The notes below the pieces were generated by a model, which saw only the letters and a list, made by a program, of their open reading frames with translations, was not told the origin of the DNA and did not search any database. From NCBI GenBank assembly GCA_964490325.1, contig CAZBBX010000045.1, forward strand, positions 1 to 13,380: 13,380 nucleotides of DNA, written 5' to 3'. The stretch comes from DAOPJM01 sp964490325. Lineage in GTDB: Bacteria > Bacillota > Clostridia > Christensenellales > CAG-138. Positions 7,501-13,264 of the stretch are shown piece after piece. Numbering within the stretch: the first letter of the stretch is position 1; every line of letters starts with the position of its first letter. Position numbers and translations under genes: made by a program.

Positions 7501-8649
7501 CTATAATGCCGCGTCCACCAGCATACGCGCCGTTTTGTCGGCCAGCAGTATGCTTTCCAAGTCGTCTGCGCGGCCGCCTGTATAGCGATCCAGCGCGGCT
7601 CTTACGAGGCGTTCGATGTCCAAAAAGCCGATGCGCTCCGCAAGATACAGCTGCGCAGCACGCTCATTCGCCCCGTTATAGACGGTGGGGTACCCGCCCC
7701 CCGCCTTGAGCGCCGCATAGGCCAGCGGCAGTGCGCCAAAACGCGCAGGATCGGGGCGAAAGAAGCTGAGAGAGCCAAGCTTTGACAGGTCAAGTGCCTC
7801 CCCCGTGAACGGCAGCCGCTTGGGATAGCTCAACGCATATTGAATGGGCAGGCGCATGTCGGGCAAGCTCAGATCCGCCAGCACCGTGCCGTCGCAAAAG
7901 CGCACCATGGAATGGACGATGGACTGCGGATGGATCAGCACCTCGATCTGCTCGCCCGAAACATGGAACAGCCGCGCCGCTTCGATGACCTCCAGCCCCT
8001 TGTTGAACAGGGTGGCGGAATCCAGCGTGATCTTTCTGCCCATGCTCCAGGTCGGATGCGCAAAGACCCGTTCGCGGGGTACATTTTCGAGAGACGAGAG
8101 CGGCTCCTGCCAAAATGGACCGCCCGACGCCGTAAGGATGAGGCTTTGCAGCTCCTCACGCTTGCCCCCCTGCAGGCATTGAAAGATGGCGGACTGCTCG
8201 CTGTCGATGGGCACAAGCTCCGCACCGCTCCTATTAAGCGCCGCGTCCACCACATCCCCGCCGCAGACCAAGCTCTCCTTGTTGGCAATGGCGATGCGCT
8301 TGCCGTTTTTGACGGCTGCAAGCAGAGGCTGAAGCGCCGCAATGCCGCTGATGGCCAGCACCACGACATCCGCCGCCTTGTCTGCGGCAAGCGCCATTAG
8401 ACCCTCCTCACCCGCAAGGTACTCCGTACCCTCAGGCAGCTCCCTTGGATCGAGCGGGGCAAGACTTGCGACGGCGTGGGGGTGAAAGGCCTTGGCCTGC
8501 TCGATCAACAGCTTTGTGTTGGAGCCTGCACTGAGGCCGATCAGCTCGAAATCGTCACGGTTTGCCGCGACAACCTGAAGCGTTTGACGCCCTATGGAAC
8601 CTGTGCTGCCCAGCAGGATCAGCTTCTTCTTCATTCTATGCGGCACCAT
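7501..8649 (-). CDS. dxr: 1-deoxy-D-xylulose 5-phosphate reductoisomerase
   Basis: Dxr converts DXP to 2-C-methyl-D-erythritol 4-phosphate with NADPH, the first committed step of the MEP pathway. The 382-residue protein shows the NADPH loop GSTGSIG (14-20), NKESLV (123-128), the metal ligands D149 and E151 in PIDSEQSAIFQ, TASGGPF (173-179), and the strongly conserved stretch from WSMGRKITLDSA (201-212) to NKGLE with ligand E220. Two starts are possible. The ATG at 8649 lies 3 bases after the cdsA stop. The ATG at 8634 gives an N-terminus MKKKLILLGSTG, closer to homologues. Neither has a good ribosome binding site, so reinitiation after cdsA is likely and the first five residues are uncertain. 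A 49-bp gap with a hairpin separates it from rseP. Confidence 0.97.
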   Translation of the reverse strand: MVPHRMKKKLILLGSTGSIGRQTLQVVAANRDDFELIGLSAGSNTKLLIEQAKAFHPHAVASLAPLDPRELPEGTEYLAGEEGLMALAADKAADVVVLAISGIAALQPLLAAVKNGKRIAIANKESLVCGGDVVDAALNRSGAELVPIDSEQSAIFQCLQGGKREELQSLILTASGGPFWQEPLSSLENVPRERVFAHPTWSMGRKITLDSATLFNKGLEVIEAARLFHVSGEQIEVLIHPQSIVHSMVRFCDGTVLADLSLPDMRLPIQYALSYPKRLPFTGEALDLSKLGSLSFFRPDPARFGALPLAYAALKAGGGYPTVYNGANERAAQLYLAERIGFLDIERLVRAALDRYTGGRADDLESILLADKTARMLVDAAL

Positions 8650-8652
8650 TCG

Positions 8653-9477
8653 TCAAATCTTAACGGAAAAATAACTTAGTATCATGAAAAACGCAAGCAC
8701 CATCGGCGCGCAAAGGACGACGCTGTCGATGCGGTCCATGAAGCCGCCATGCCCCGGCAGGACGCTGGAAAAGTCCTTGATGCCTGCGGCGCGCTTGATG
8801 CAGGAGGCGAACAGGTCGCCAAACTGTCCGATGATGCCGCAGAGCAGTCCCAACGAAAGCATAGGCCAAAGCTGAACCTCGCCGCCCCAAACGCTTTGGA
8901 TGGCGTAGAGGATGAGCGCCATCAGTACGCCCCCCAACAGCGAAAACGCCGAGCCCTCGACCGTCTTTTTAGGGCTGATGGACGGGCAGAGCTTGTGCTT
9001 GCCAAAGAGCGTGCCGCCAAAGTAGGCCATCACGTCCGCAGCCTGCGGCGCAAGGATGGCAAGCGAGCAGGCGGTCAGCGCGTAGCGCGGCTCCAGTCCG
9101 TAATACAGGATGTACAGCGCGCACAGCGACAGCAGCGGATACGCATAGGGGATGACGCAGTAGGGAACGGCGGAGAACTCGTCCTTGGTGATGAGCACCT
9201 GCCCGATCACGGACGCGACCAAGCAGATCAGGCCGAACACGAACAGGATGACCGCGTTGTACTCGGAAAAATAGTAGCAGATCCCCGCGCTTGCCGCAAA
9301 AACGTAGGCCGGCCAGAAGAAGACGCGCTTGCCCATGGCCAAGAAGGCGCGATGCAGCTCAAAGGTCGCCGCAAGGAAGACCAGTGCAAACACGATGAGG
9401 AAGACGATCTCCCCCAAATACAGGCTGACAACCAAGGCCACCGCGATCAACAGCCCCATCAGCGTTCGTGTCAGCAT
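8653..9477 (-). CDS. cdsA: Phosphatidate cytidylyltransferase (CDP-diacylglycerol synthase)
   Basis: CdsA makes CDP-diacylglycerol from phosphatidate and CTP, the branch point for membrane phospholipids. The 274-residue protein is almost entirely hydrophobic, with about eight membrane segments. The family signature is present near the C-terminus: D221, K228-R229, K234-D235, PGHGG at 241-245, D248 and D251. The earlier conserved aspartate D148 lies in AADVMAYFGG, with the SPKKTVEG element at 168-175. The ATG overlaps the last codons and stop of uppS by 7 bases, with GGAGG about 9 bases upstream inside uppS, so the two genes are translationally coupled. uppS-cdsA adjacency is typical of Firmicutes. 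Confidence 0.96.
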   Translation of the reverse strand: MLTRTLMGLLIAVALVVSLYLGEIVFLIVFALVFLAATFELHRAFLAMGKRVFFWPAYVFAASAGICYYFSEYNAVILFVFGLICLVASVIGQVLITKDEFSAVPYCVIPYAYPLLSLCALYILYYGLEPRYALTACSLAILAPQAADVMAYFGGTLFGKHKLCPSISPKKTVEGSAFSLLGGVLMALILYAIQSVWGGEVQLWPMLSLGLLCGIIGQFGDLFASCIKRAAGIKDFSSVLPGHGGFMDRIDSVVLCAPMVLAFFMILSYFSVKI

Positions 9478-10217
9478 GCGCTCAAACCTCCGTATCTGCG
9501 GTCATGCCGCCCAAATTCTTTGAGAGCCTTGATGTATTCCGCCTGCGTGAAATCCGGCCAGAATACAGGGGTGAAGTACAGCTCGGCATATGCGAGCTGG
9601 TAGAGGAGGAAGTTGGAGAGCCGCTTCTCCCCGCTCGTTCTGATGAGATAGTCCACGGACGGAGAATCAGCGGTATACAGCTCCGCCTCGAACGCGGCGC
9701 GGTCGGGCAGCTCCCCCGTCTCCATCGCCTGCTTTGCAAGCGCTCTTGCCGCCTGCAAAAGCTCCGCCTGTGCGCCGTAGTTCAGCGCGATGTTCAGCTT
9801 CAGGCCGTCGTTATGCTTGGTGCGCTCCATGGCGTTTGTGACGGCTTTTTGCACGGCGTCGGGGAACAGGCTGATGTCGCCTATCGCCTTGATGCGCACG
9901 GCGTTGGCGTCCAGCTCGTCGATCTCCCGACTGAAGTATTCCACAAGCAGTCCGCACAGAACGGAGATCTCGTCGGCGGGACGCTTCCAATTCTCTGTGG
10001 AAAAGGCATAGATGGTCAGCGCCTCCATGCCTGCGTCCGAGCTGAAACGGATGATCTCGCGCAGGCGGTTGACCCCCGCACGATGCCCCGCAGCCCTTGG
10101 CAGACCGCGCTGCTTGGCCCAACGGCCATTGCCGTCCATGATGACGGCGGTGTGGCGCGGGATGCGCTGCGGATCCAAACCGAGCGACGTAAGCTGCTCT
10201 TCGGTATAGTGTGCCAT
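9471..10217 (-). CDS. uppS: Isoprenyl (undecaprenyl) diphosphate synthase
   Basis: UppS adds isopentenyl units in cis configuration to farnesyl diphosphate, making the C55 carrier lipid used for peptidoglycan and wall polymers. The 248-residue protein has the complete cis-prenyltransferase motif set: MDGNGRWA (27-34) with catalytic D28, the conserved H45 in AGHR, FSTENWKRP (72-80), and RTSGEKRLSNF (193-203) with E212 nearby. The N-terminus (HYTEEQLTSLGLDPQRIPRH) is a short extension before the core. GGGAGG stands 4 bases before the ATG, slightly close. A 10-bp hairpin lies between this gene and the small upstream gene. The product consumes the isoprenoid precursors made by dxr and ispG in the same train. 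Confidence 0.97.
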   Translation of the reverse strand: MAHYTEEQLTSLGLDPQRIPRHTAVIMDGNGRWAKQRGLPRAAGHRAGVNRLREIIRFSSDAGMEALTIYAFSTENWKRPADEISVLCGLLVEYFSREIDELDANAVRIKAIGDISLFPDAVQKAVTNAMERTKHNDGLKLNIALNYGAQAELLQAARALAKQAMETGELPDRAAFEAELYTADSPSVDYLIRTSGEKRLSNFLLYQLAYAELYFTPVFWPDFTQAEYIKALKEFGRHDRRYGGLSAC

Positions 10218-10238
10218 GAAACCTCCCGAATAAAGCAG

Positions 10239-10264
10239 GATGCAAAGCAGGGGCGCTTTGCATC
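10239..10264 (-). other. Perfect 10-bp intercistronic hairpin before uppS
   Basis: GATGCAAAGC (10239-10248) and GCTTTGCATC (10255-10264) form a perfect 10-bp stem with a 6-base loop. It starts 6 bases past the stop codon of the 69-residue gene and ends just before the uppS ribosome binding site. The minus-strand sequence after it is CTGCTTTATTC, which has no long T-run, so it would be a weak terminator at most. Partial attenuation or mRNA processing between frr and uppS is possible. Confidence 0.45.
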
Positions 10265-10270
10265 ATGCAG

Positions 10271-10480
10271 CTATTCCTTGTTAAGGATCTCCGTAGGGAA
10301 ATAGGCGTATACGATCAGTACGCTCCCATCCTGCAAAAACGTTGCACGAAGCACACGCGCTTCTCCGCCGTCCACACCCTTCTTGGATCGCAATTCCTTG
10401 GTGCTTGCCATGAGGTGGGCATCGGCGAGCTTTTTTAGCGCCGTATCGAGCGACAGCCCCGCAAGCTCGTTCAGCTTCAA
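10271..10480 (-). CDS. Conserved-looking small protein of unknown function (69 aa)
   Basis: I do not recognise this family. The most likely start is the TTG at 10480, which overlaps the frr stop (TTGA; 4-base gene overlap), with AAAGGAG upstream inside the last frr codons. The reading frame is open further upstream, but only as a shadow of frr. The protein begins with an amphipathic helix-like stretch (LNELAGLSLDTALKKLADA, residues 3-21). A basic patch follows (KELRSKKG, 28-35), and then two beta-like segments (EARVLRATFLQDG, SVLIVYAYFP). The GLSLDTALKKL start is faintly reminiscent of a PASTA-like half-domain, but this is too weak for a call. It has no signal peptide, membrane segment or cysteine. 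Its tight position between frr and uppS suggests coupled expression and a housekeeping role, but the function is unknown. Confidence 0.72.
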   Translation of the reverse strand: MKLNELAGLSLDTALKKLADAHLMASTKELRSKKGVDGGEARVLRATFLQDGSVLIVYAYFPTEILNKE

Positions 10481-11034
10481 ACCGCCAGGATCTCCTTTTC
10501 TTTGGCGGCAACGATGGAATCGATCTCCTTGATGAACTCGTCGGTGGCCTTTTGCACCTTGTCGTTGAGATCCTTCTGATCGTCCTCCGTGATGTCGCTG
10601 TCCTTCTTTTGTTTTTTGATCTGCTCGATCGCATCGCGGCGAATGGAACGGATGGCGACCTTGCTTTCCTCGCCCTTGGTGCGGACGACCTTGACCAGAT
10701 CCTTGCGGCGCTCCTCGGTCAGTTCGGGGAACAGGAGTCGGATGATCTTGCCGTCGTTGGAAGGATTGATGCCGAGGTCGGACTTTTGAATGGCCTTCTC
10801 GACTGCGGAGATCATCTTCGGCTCCCAAGGGGAGATGACGAGCATGCGCGGCTCCGGTGTGGAAATGTTGCCGATCTGCGGGATCGGCGTGGGCGTTCCG
10901 TAGTAATCGACCATTATGCGGTCGAGCACCTGCGCGTTTGCGCGTCCTGCCCGAAGGCCGCTCAGCTCCTGCTTGTAGACCGAAATGGTCTTTTTCATTT
11001 TGTCCTTCATGATATCCAAAATTTCGTCGGCCAT
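10477..11034 (-). CDS. frr: Ribosome recycling factor
   Basis: RRF splits the post-termination ribosome together with EF-G in the cytoplasm. The 185-residue length is exactly that of the family. Domain I (three-helix bundle) shows LRAGRAN at 27-33 and the C-terminal helices with VAIRSIRRDA (126-135), including the conserved arginines R129, R132 and R133. Domain II lies at about 36-105 with YYGTPTPIPQIGNIS (44-58) and ISPWEP. AAAGGAGG stands 8 bases before the ATG. A plausible promoter in the 82-bp gap after pyrH would allow expression apart from pyrH. The stop overlaps the start of the following 69-residue gene. Confidence 0.98.
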   Translation of the reverse strand: MADEILDIMKDKMKKTISVYKQELSGLRAGRANAQVLDRIMVDYYGTPTPIPQIGNISTPEPRMLVISPWEPKMISAVEKAIQKSDLGINPSNDGKIIRLLFPELTEERRKDLVKVVRTKGEESKVAIRSIRRDAIEQIKKQKKDSDITEDDQKDLNDKVQKATDEFIKEIDSIVAAKEKEILAV

Positions 11035-11059
11035 GATTCCTACCTCCTTTTGTGTTGCT

Positions 11060-11088
11060 ATTTTACCGTATTCTTCTTATTTTAGCAA
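11060..11088 (-). promoter_or_regulatory. Likely sigma-A-type promoter for frr
   Basis: On the minus strand TTGCTA (11083-11088) and TAAAAT (11060-11065) are separated by exactly 17 bases. The -10 box matches the consensus at 5 of 6 positions and the -35 box at 4 of 6. Transcription would start near 11053, leaving a leader of about 19 bases that consists mostly of the frr ribosome binding site. It lies in an AT-rich gap within an otherwise GC-rich region, which supports it. Confidence 0.55.
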
Positions 11089-11116
11089 GCCCTGTGCCGC
11101 GTGTTTCACAGCACGT

Positions 11117-11806
11117 TCACTTGGCGTCGATCAGAGTGCCCGCCGCGCCGCCTTCGGCCACGGCATGGAGCTTGTCCAAGGCAAAAACGAGAATGGGGAT
11201 GCTCTGCTCACGGCAGAGGGTGATGGCGGTCAGGTCGGTGGCCTGCAGCTTCCGCTCGATCACCTCATCGTAGGAGATGTGCTCTATGCGTACGGCGTTT
11301 TTGTCCTTGTGCGGATCCGCGCTGTACACGGCATCGATGTTCTTGGCCAAGAGCAGCGCGTCCGCGCCGATCTCCGCCGAACGAAGCGCCGCCGCGGTGT
11401 CCGTGGAAAAGTAGGGGCAGCCCGTTCCGCAGGCAAAGACTACCACCTTGCCCGCTTTGAGAGCCGCCTGCGCGGCACGAGAGGAGTAGCTGTCACAAAA
11501 GCGCTGCATCTCGATGGGCGAGAGAACAACGGCGGGTACGCCGACACTGATAAGAGCATCTGCAAGCGCGAGGGCGTTGATGGCTGTCGCCAGCATGCCC
11601 ATGTTGTCCATGGTGTTGCGATCCTGTGAGACGGTGTTGCGTCCACGCATGATGTTGCCGCCGCCTACGACCACGCCCAGCTCCATGCCGCTTGCGTTAA
11701 GTACGGCGATGTCCTGCGCGGTCTTTTGGATCTTCTCGAAGCAAAGCGGCTTGTCCGTGTCCGACAACGCTTCCCCGCTGATCTTGAGCAATACCCGATG
11801 AAACAT
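11117..11806 (-). CDS. pyrH: UMP kinase
   Basis: PyrH phosphorylates UMP to UDP with ATP; the bacterial enzyme is a hexamer of the amino-acid kinase fold. The 229-residue protein has LLKISGEAL (6-13 region), VVVGGGNIMRG (46-55), MGMLATAINALAL (69-81), GTGCPYFSTDTAAALR (127-142) and AEIGADALLLAKNIDAVYSADP (145-165), all standard for the family. The ATG at 11806 is chosen because AAAGGAG lies 5 bases upstream and the product begins MFHRVLLKISGEA as in homologues. A longer open frame reaching 12007 would run through the promoter and repeats and is not credible. It is the first gene of the minus-strand train; rpsB and tsf, often upstream, are absent here. Confidence 0.97.
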   Translation of the reverse strand: MFHRVLLKISGEALSDTDKPLCFEKIQKTAQDIAVLNASGMELGVVVGGGNIMRGRNTVSQDRNTMDNMGMLATAINALALADALISVGVPAVVLSPIEMQRFCDSYSSRAAQAALKAGKVVVFACGTGCPYFSTDTAAALRSAEIGADALLLAKNIDAVYSADPHKDKNAVRIEHISYDEVIERKLQATDLTAITLCREQSIPILVFALDKLHAVAEGGAAGTLIDAK

Positions 11807-11859
11807 ACTCTCTCCTTTACCATGAAAAGCCGAAAATGCTATCTTTTTGACCTTTTTAC

Positions 11860-11888
11860 AGTATACCAAACAGAGACCGTAAAAACAA
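11860..11888 (-). promoter_or_regulatory. Likely promoter for pyrH and the whole minus-strand train
   Basis: On the minus strand the -10 box TATACT (11860-11865) matches the consensus at 5 of 6 positions and is preceded by TGG, giving an extended -10 element. The -35 box TTGTTT (11883-11888) lies 17 bases upstream and matches at the first three positions. The leader to the pyrH ATG would be about 45-50 bases. Further upstream are T-rich stretches on this strand. Confidence 0.6.
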
Positions 11889-11975
11889 CAAAAAATCGCA
11901 GATTCTTTTCTTTTGCGCTCGCCGCGAGAGTGAAAGCAGGCGTTGAACGGGTATGGCAGGCGGCGAGAGGGGGTC

Positions 11976-12089
11976 GCATGGACAAGGCGGGCGGATGGTA
12001 TCCGCACATATGGGATGTGGGGGAAAGAGGTTGCGCGGGCAAGGCGGGCGGATGGTATCCGCCCCTACGGATCGTGGGCGAAAGGGGGA
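11976..12089. repeat. Two imperfect 57-bp tandem repeats with a palindromic core
   Basis: Copy A (11976-12032) and copy B (12033-12089) are offset by exactly 57 bases and share a 23-bp identical core (11983-12005 and 12040-12062). In copy B the core forms a perfect 8-bp hairpin, GGGCGGAT-GGT-ATCCGCCC (12046-12064); in copy A the outer pairs are lost. The ends GGGGGAAAGAGG and GGGCGAAAGGGG are also alike. Sequence before copy A (about 11955-11975) may be a third, degraded copy. The form resembles short palindromic intergenic repeats dispersed in many clostridial genomes. No transposase is present. Confidence 0.8.
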
Positions 12090-12136
12090 AGACGGCATAG
12101 ATATGCAAGGTCGGTCTTCCCTCCGTTTCCATTTCG

Positions 12137-12162
12137 TGATAGAATCTAAGGGAAACGGGAGG
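12137..12162 (+). promoter_or_regulatory. Possible extended -10 promoter and ribosome binding site of the aldolase gene
   Basis: TGATAGAAT (12137-12145) combines a TGn extension with a -10 hexamer, TAGAAT, matching the consensus at 5 of 6 positions. The -35 region (TTCCCT at a 17-base spacing) is poor, as is common with extended -10 promoters. GGGAGG at 12157-12162 lies 8 bases before the ATG. The predicted leader is short, about 19 bases. Confidence 0.45.
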
Positions 12163-12170
12163 TCATCCAT

Positions 12171-12839
12171 ATGCTGTATCCGTATGCCAAGCTGCGCCGT
12201 CAGATCGTGGAAGTGGGGCGCAAGCTGTATGAAAAGGGCTTTGTCGCCTCGAACGATGGGAACATCAGTGTTCGTTTGCCGAACGGCAACATCCTCATCA
12301 CCCCTACGGGCGTGTCCAAGGGCAGCCTGCGCGCAGGGGGACTATGCGTCATCGACCCGAACGGGAAGCTCCTGTCGGGCCGCGCTCGCCCTTCCAGTGA
12401 ATATAAGATGCATCTGGAGGTCTATAAACGCCGCCCCGATGTGAACGCCTGCGTCCATGCCCATCCGCAAAAGGCGACCGCCTTTGCCGCCGCAGGTCTG
12501 CGTTTCCAAACCCTTGCCCTGCCCGAGGCGCTGTTCTCCTTGGGAACGGTCGCCCTGACGGACTATGCCACGCCCTCCTCCGACGAGCTGCCTAAGCGCA
12601 TCGGCGAAAAGGTCGGCGCTTCCGACGCCCTCCTCCTTGCCAACCACGGCGCCTTGACCCTCGGCAGAGACGTCATGGAGGCGTATTACCGCATGGAGGC
12701 GCTGGAGCATGTGGCCGCCATCACCCTGTATGCGCGGCTGCTGGGCGGGGAAAAGCCCCTGCCCCCTTCGGAACGGGAACGCCTTGTGCAGGTGCTGACG
12801 GAGGTGTATGGTAAGCCTATCCCGCCTGATCTGCGGTAA
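12171..12839 (+). CDS. Class II aldolase/adducin-family protein (L-fuculose-phosphate aldolase-like)
   Basis: Members of this zinc-dependent family split sugar phosphates such as L-fuculose 1-phosphate into dihydroxyacetone phosphate and an aldehyde; some act as epimerases, dehydratases or on methylthioribulose phosphate. The 222-residue protein has the expected phosphate-binding elements SNDGNIS (27-33), TPTGVSKG (44-51) and PSSE (74-77). The zinc site comprises H96 and H98 (VHAHP) and H159 (ANHG), with E77 as the catalytic acid/base. Length fits FucA (about 215). Substrate cannot be fixed from sequence, and no sugar kinase or isomerase gene is nearby. The last eight codons (KPIPPDLR) and the stop belong to the first unit of the downstream tandem repeat, so the natural C-terminus may have been replaced or copied. 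It is the only plus-strand gene, divergent from pyrH. Confidence 0.9.
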   Translation: MLYPYAKLRRQIVEVGRKLYEKGFVASNDGNISVRLPNGNILITPTGVSKGSLRAGGLCVIDPNGKLLSGRARPSSEYKMHLEVYKRRPDVNACVHAHPQKATAFAAAGLRFQTLALPEALFSLGTVALTDYATPSSDELPKRIGEKVGASDALLLANHGALTLGRDVMEAYYRMEALEHVAAITLYARLLGGEKPLPPSERERLVQVLTEVYGKPIPPDLR

Positions 12840-13264
12840 GTGCTGCGCTTGCGCGGGGATGGTGCGAGGGTGCGGATCGTCAGCCGCCGCCGAAGCAAGT
12901 CCGCTGTGTTTGCGGGATGATGGCGAAGCCTGTACCGCCTGACCTGCGGTAAGGCGCGCTTGCGCGGGGATGATGCGAGGTGTACCTGCTGCCAAAGCAA
13001 GTCCGCTGTGTTTGCGGGGTGATGACGAAGCCTGTACCGCCTGATCTGCGGTAAGGCGCGCTTGCGCGGGGATGACGCGGGGGTACAGATCGTCAGCCGC
13101 CGCCGAACCAAGTCCGCTGTGTTTGCGGGATGATGGCGAAGCCTGTACCGACTGATCTGCGGTAAGTGCTGCGCTTGCGCGGGGATGACGCGGGGGTACA
13201 GATCGTCAGCCGCCGCCGAACCAAGTCCGCTGTGCTTGCAGGGGATGATGAAGCTGTACCGCCG
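12815..13264. repeat. Tandem array of four 102-113-bp units, each made of two related halves, starting inside the aldolase gene
   Basis: Units start at 12815, 12928, 13030 and 13141 (lengths 113, 102, 111 and 112), with a 12-base remnant at 13253-13264. Every full unit begins GCCTRTMCCG, contains CTGCGGTAAG, GCGCTTGCGCGGGGATG, then CAAGTCCGCTGTG and TTGC, and ends in GATGRYGAA or a close variant. Units 1, 3 and 4 keep CAGCCGCCGCCGAA; unit 2 has lost about 10 bases there. Each unit appears to be a dimer, since GCTGCGCTTGCGCGGGGATGA and GCTGTGTTTGCGGGATGATG are alike and alternate every 50-61 bases (TTGCG at 12849, 12910, 12960, 13012, 13062, 13122, 13175 and 13235). Unit 1 supplies the last codons and stop of the aldolase gene. 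Confidence 0.92.

Larger units (their letters stand above)
11807..12170. other. 364-bp divergent intergenic region
   Basis: There is no gene in this stretch. The left part (11807-11920) is AT-rich and carries the pyrH ribosome binding site and promoter on the minus strand. The middle (about 11940-12090) is GC-rich and holds the 57-bp repeats. The right end (12137-12170) holds the promoter and ribosome binding site of the plus-strand aldolase gene. Several short open frames cross the repeats on both strands but have no ribosome binding site or recognisable product. Confidence 0.8.

Noticed and set aside
10271..10828. A longer start for the 69-residue gene at 10828
   Set aside because: The upstream part is only the frr sequence in another frame and reads as basic low-complexity sequence.
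11117..12007. A longer pyrH start at 12007
   Set aside because: It would place the promoter and repeat DNA inside the gene. The ATG at 11806 has a good ribosome binding site and gives the standard N-terminus.
11839..12170. Short open frames across the 57-bp repeats on both strands
   Set aside because: They only translate the palindromic repeats and promoter region and have no ribosome binding sites.
12815..13264. CRISPR array: the GCGCTTGCGCGGGGATGA motif recalls type I-E repeats and recurs at 50-61-base steps
   Set aside because: The sequences between motifs are themselves repeated from unit to unit instead of being unique spacers, the motif copies differ in alternation, and there are no cas genes in the window.
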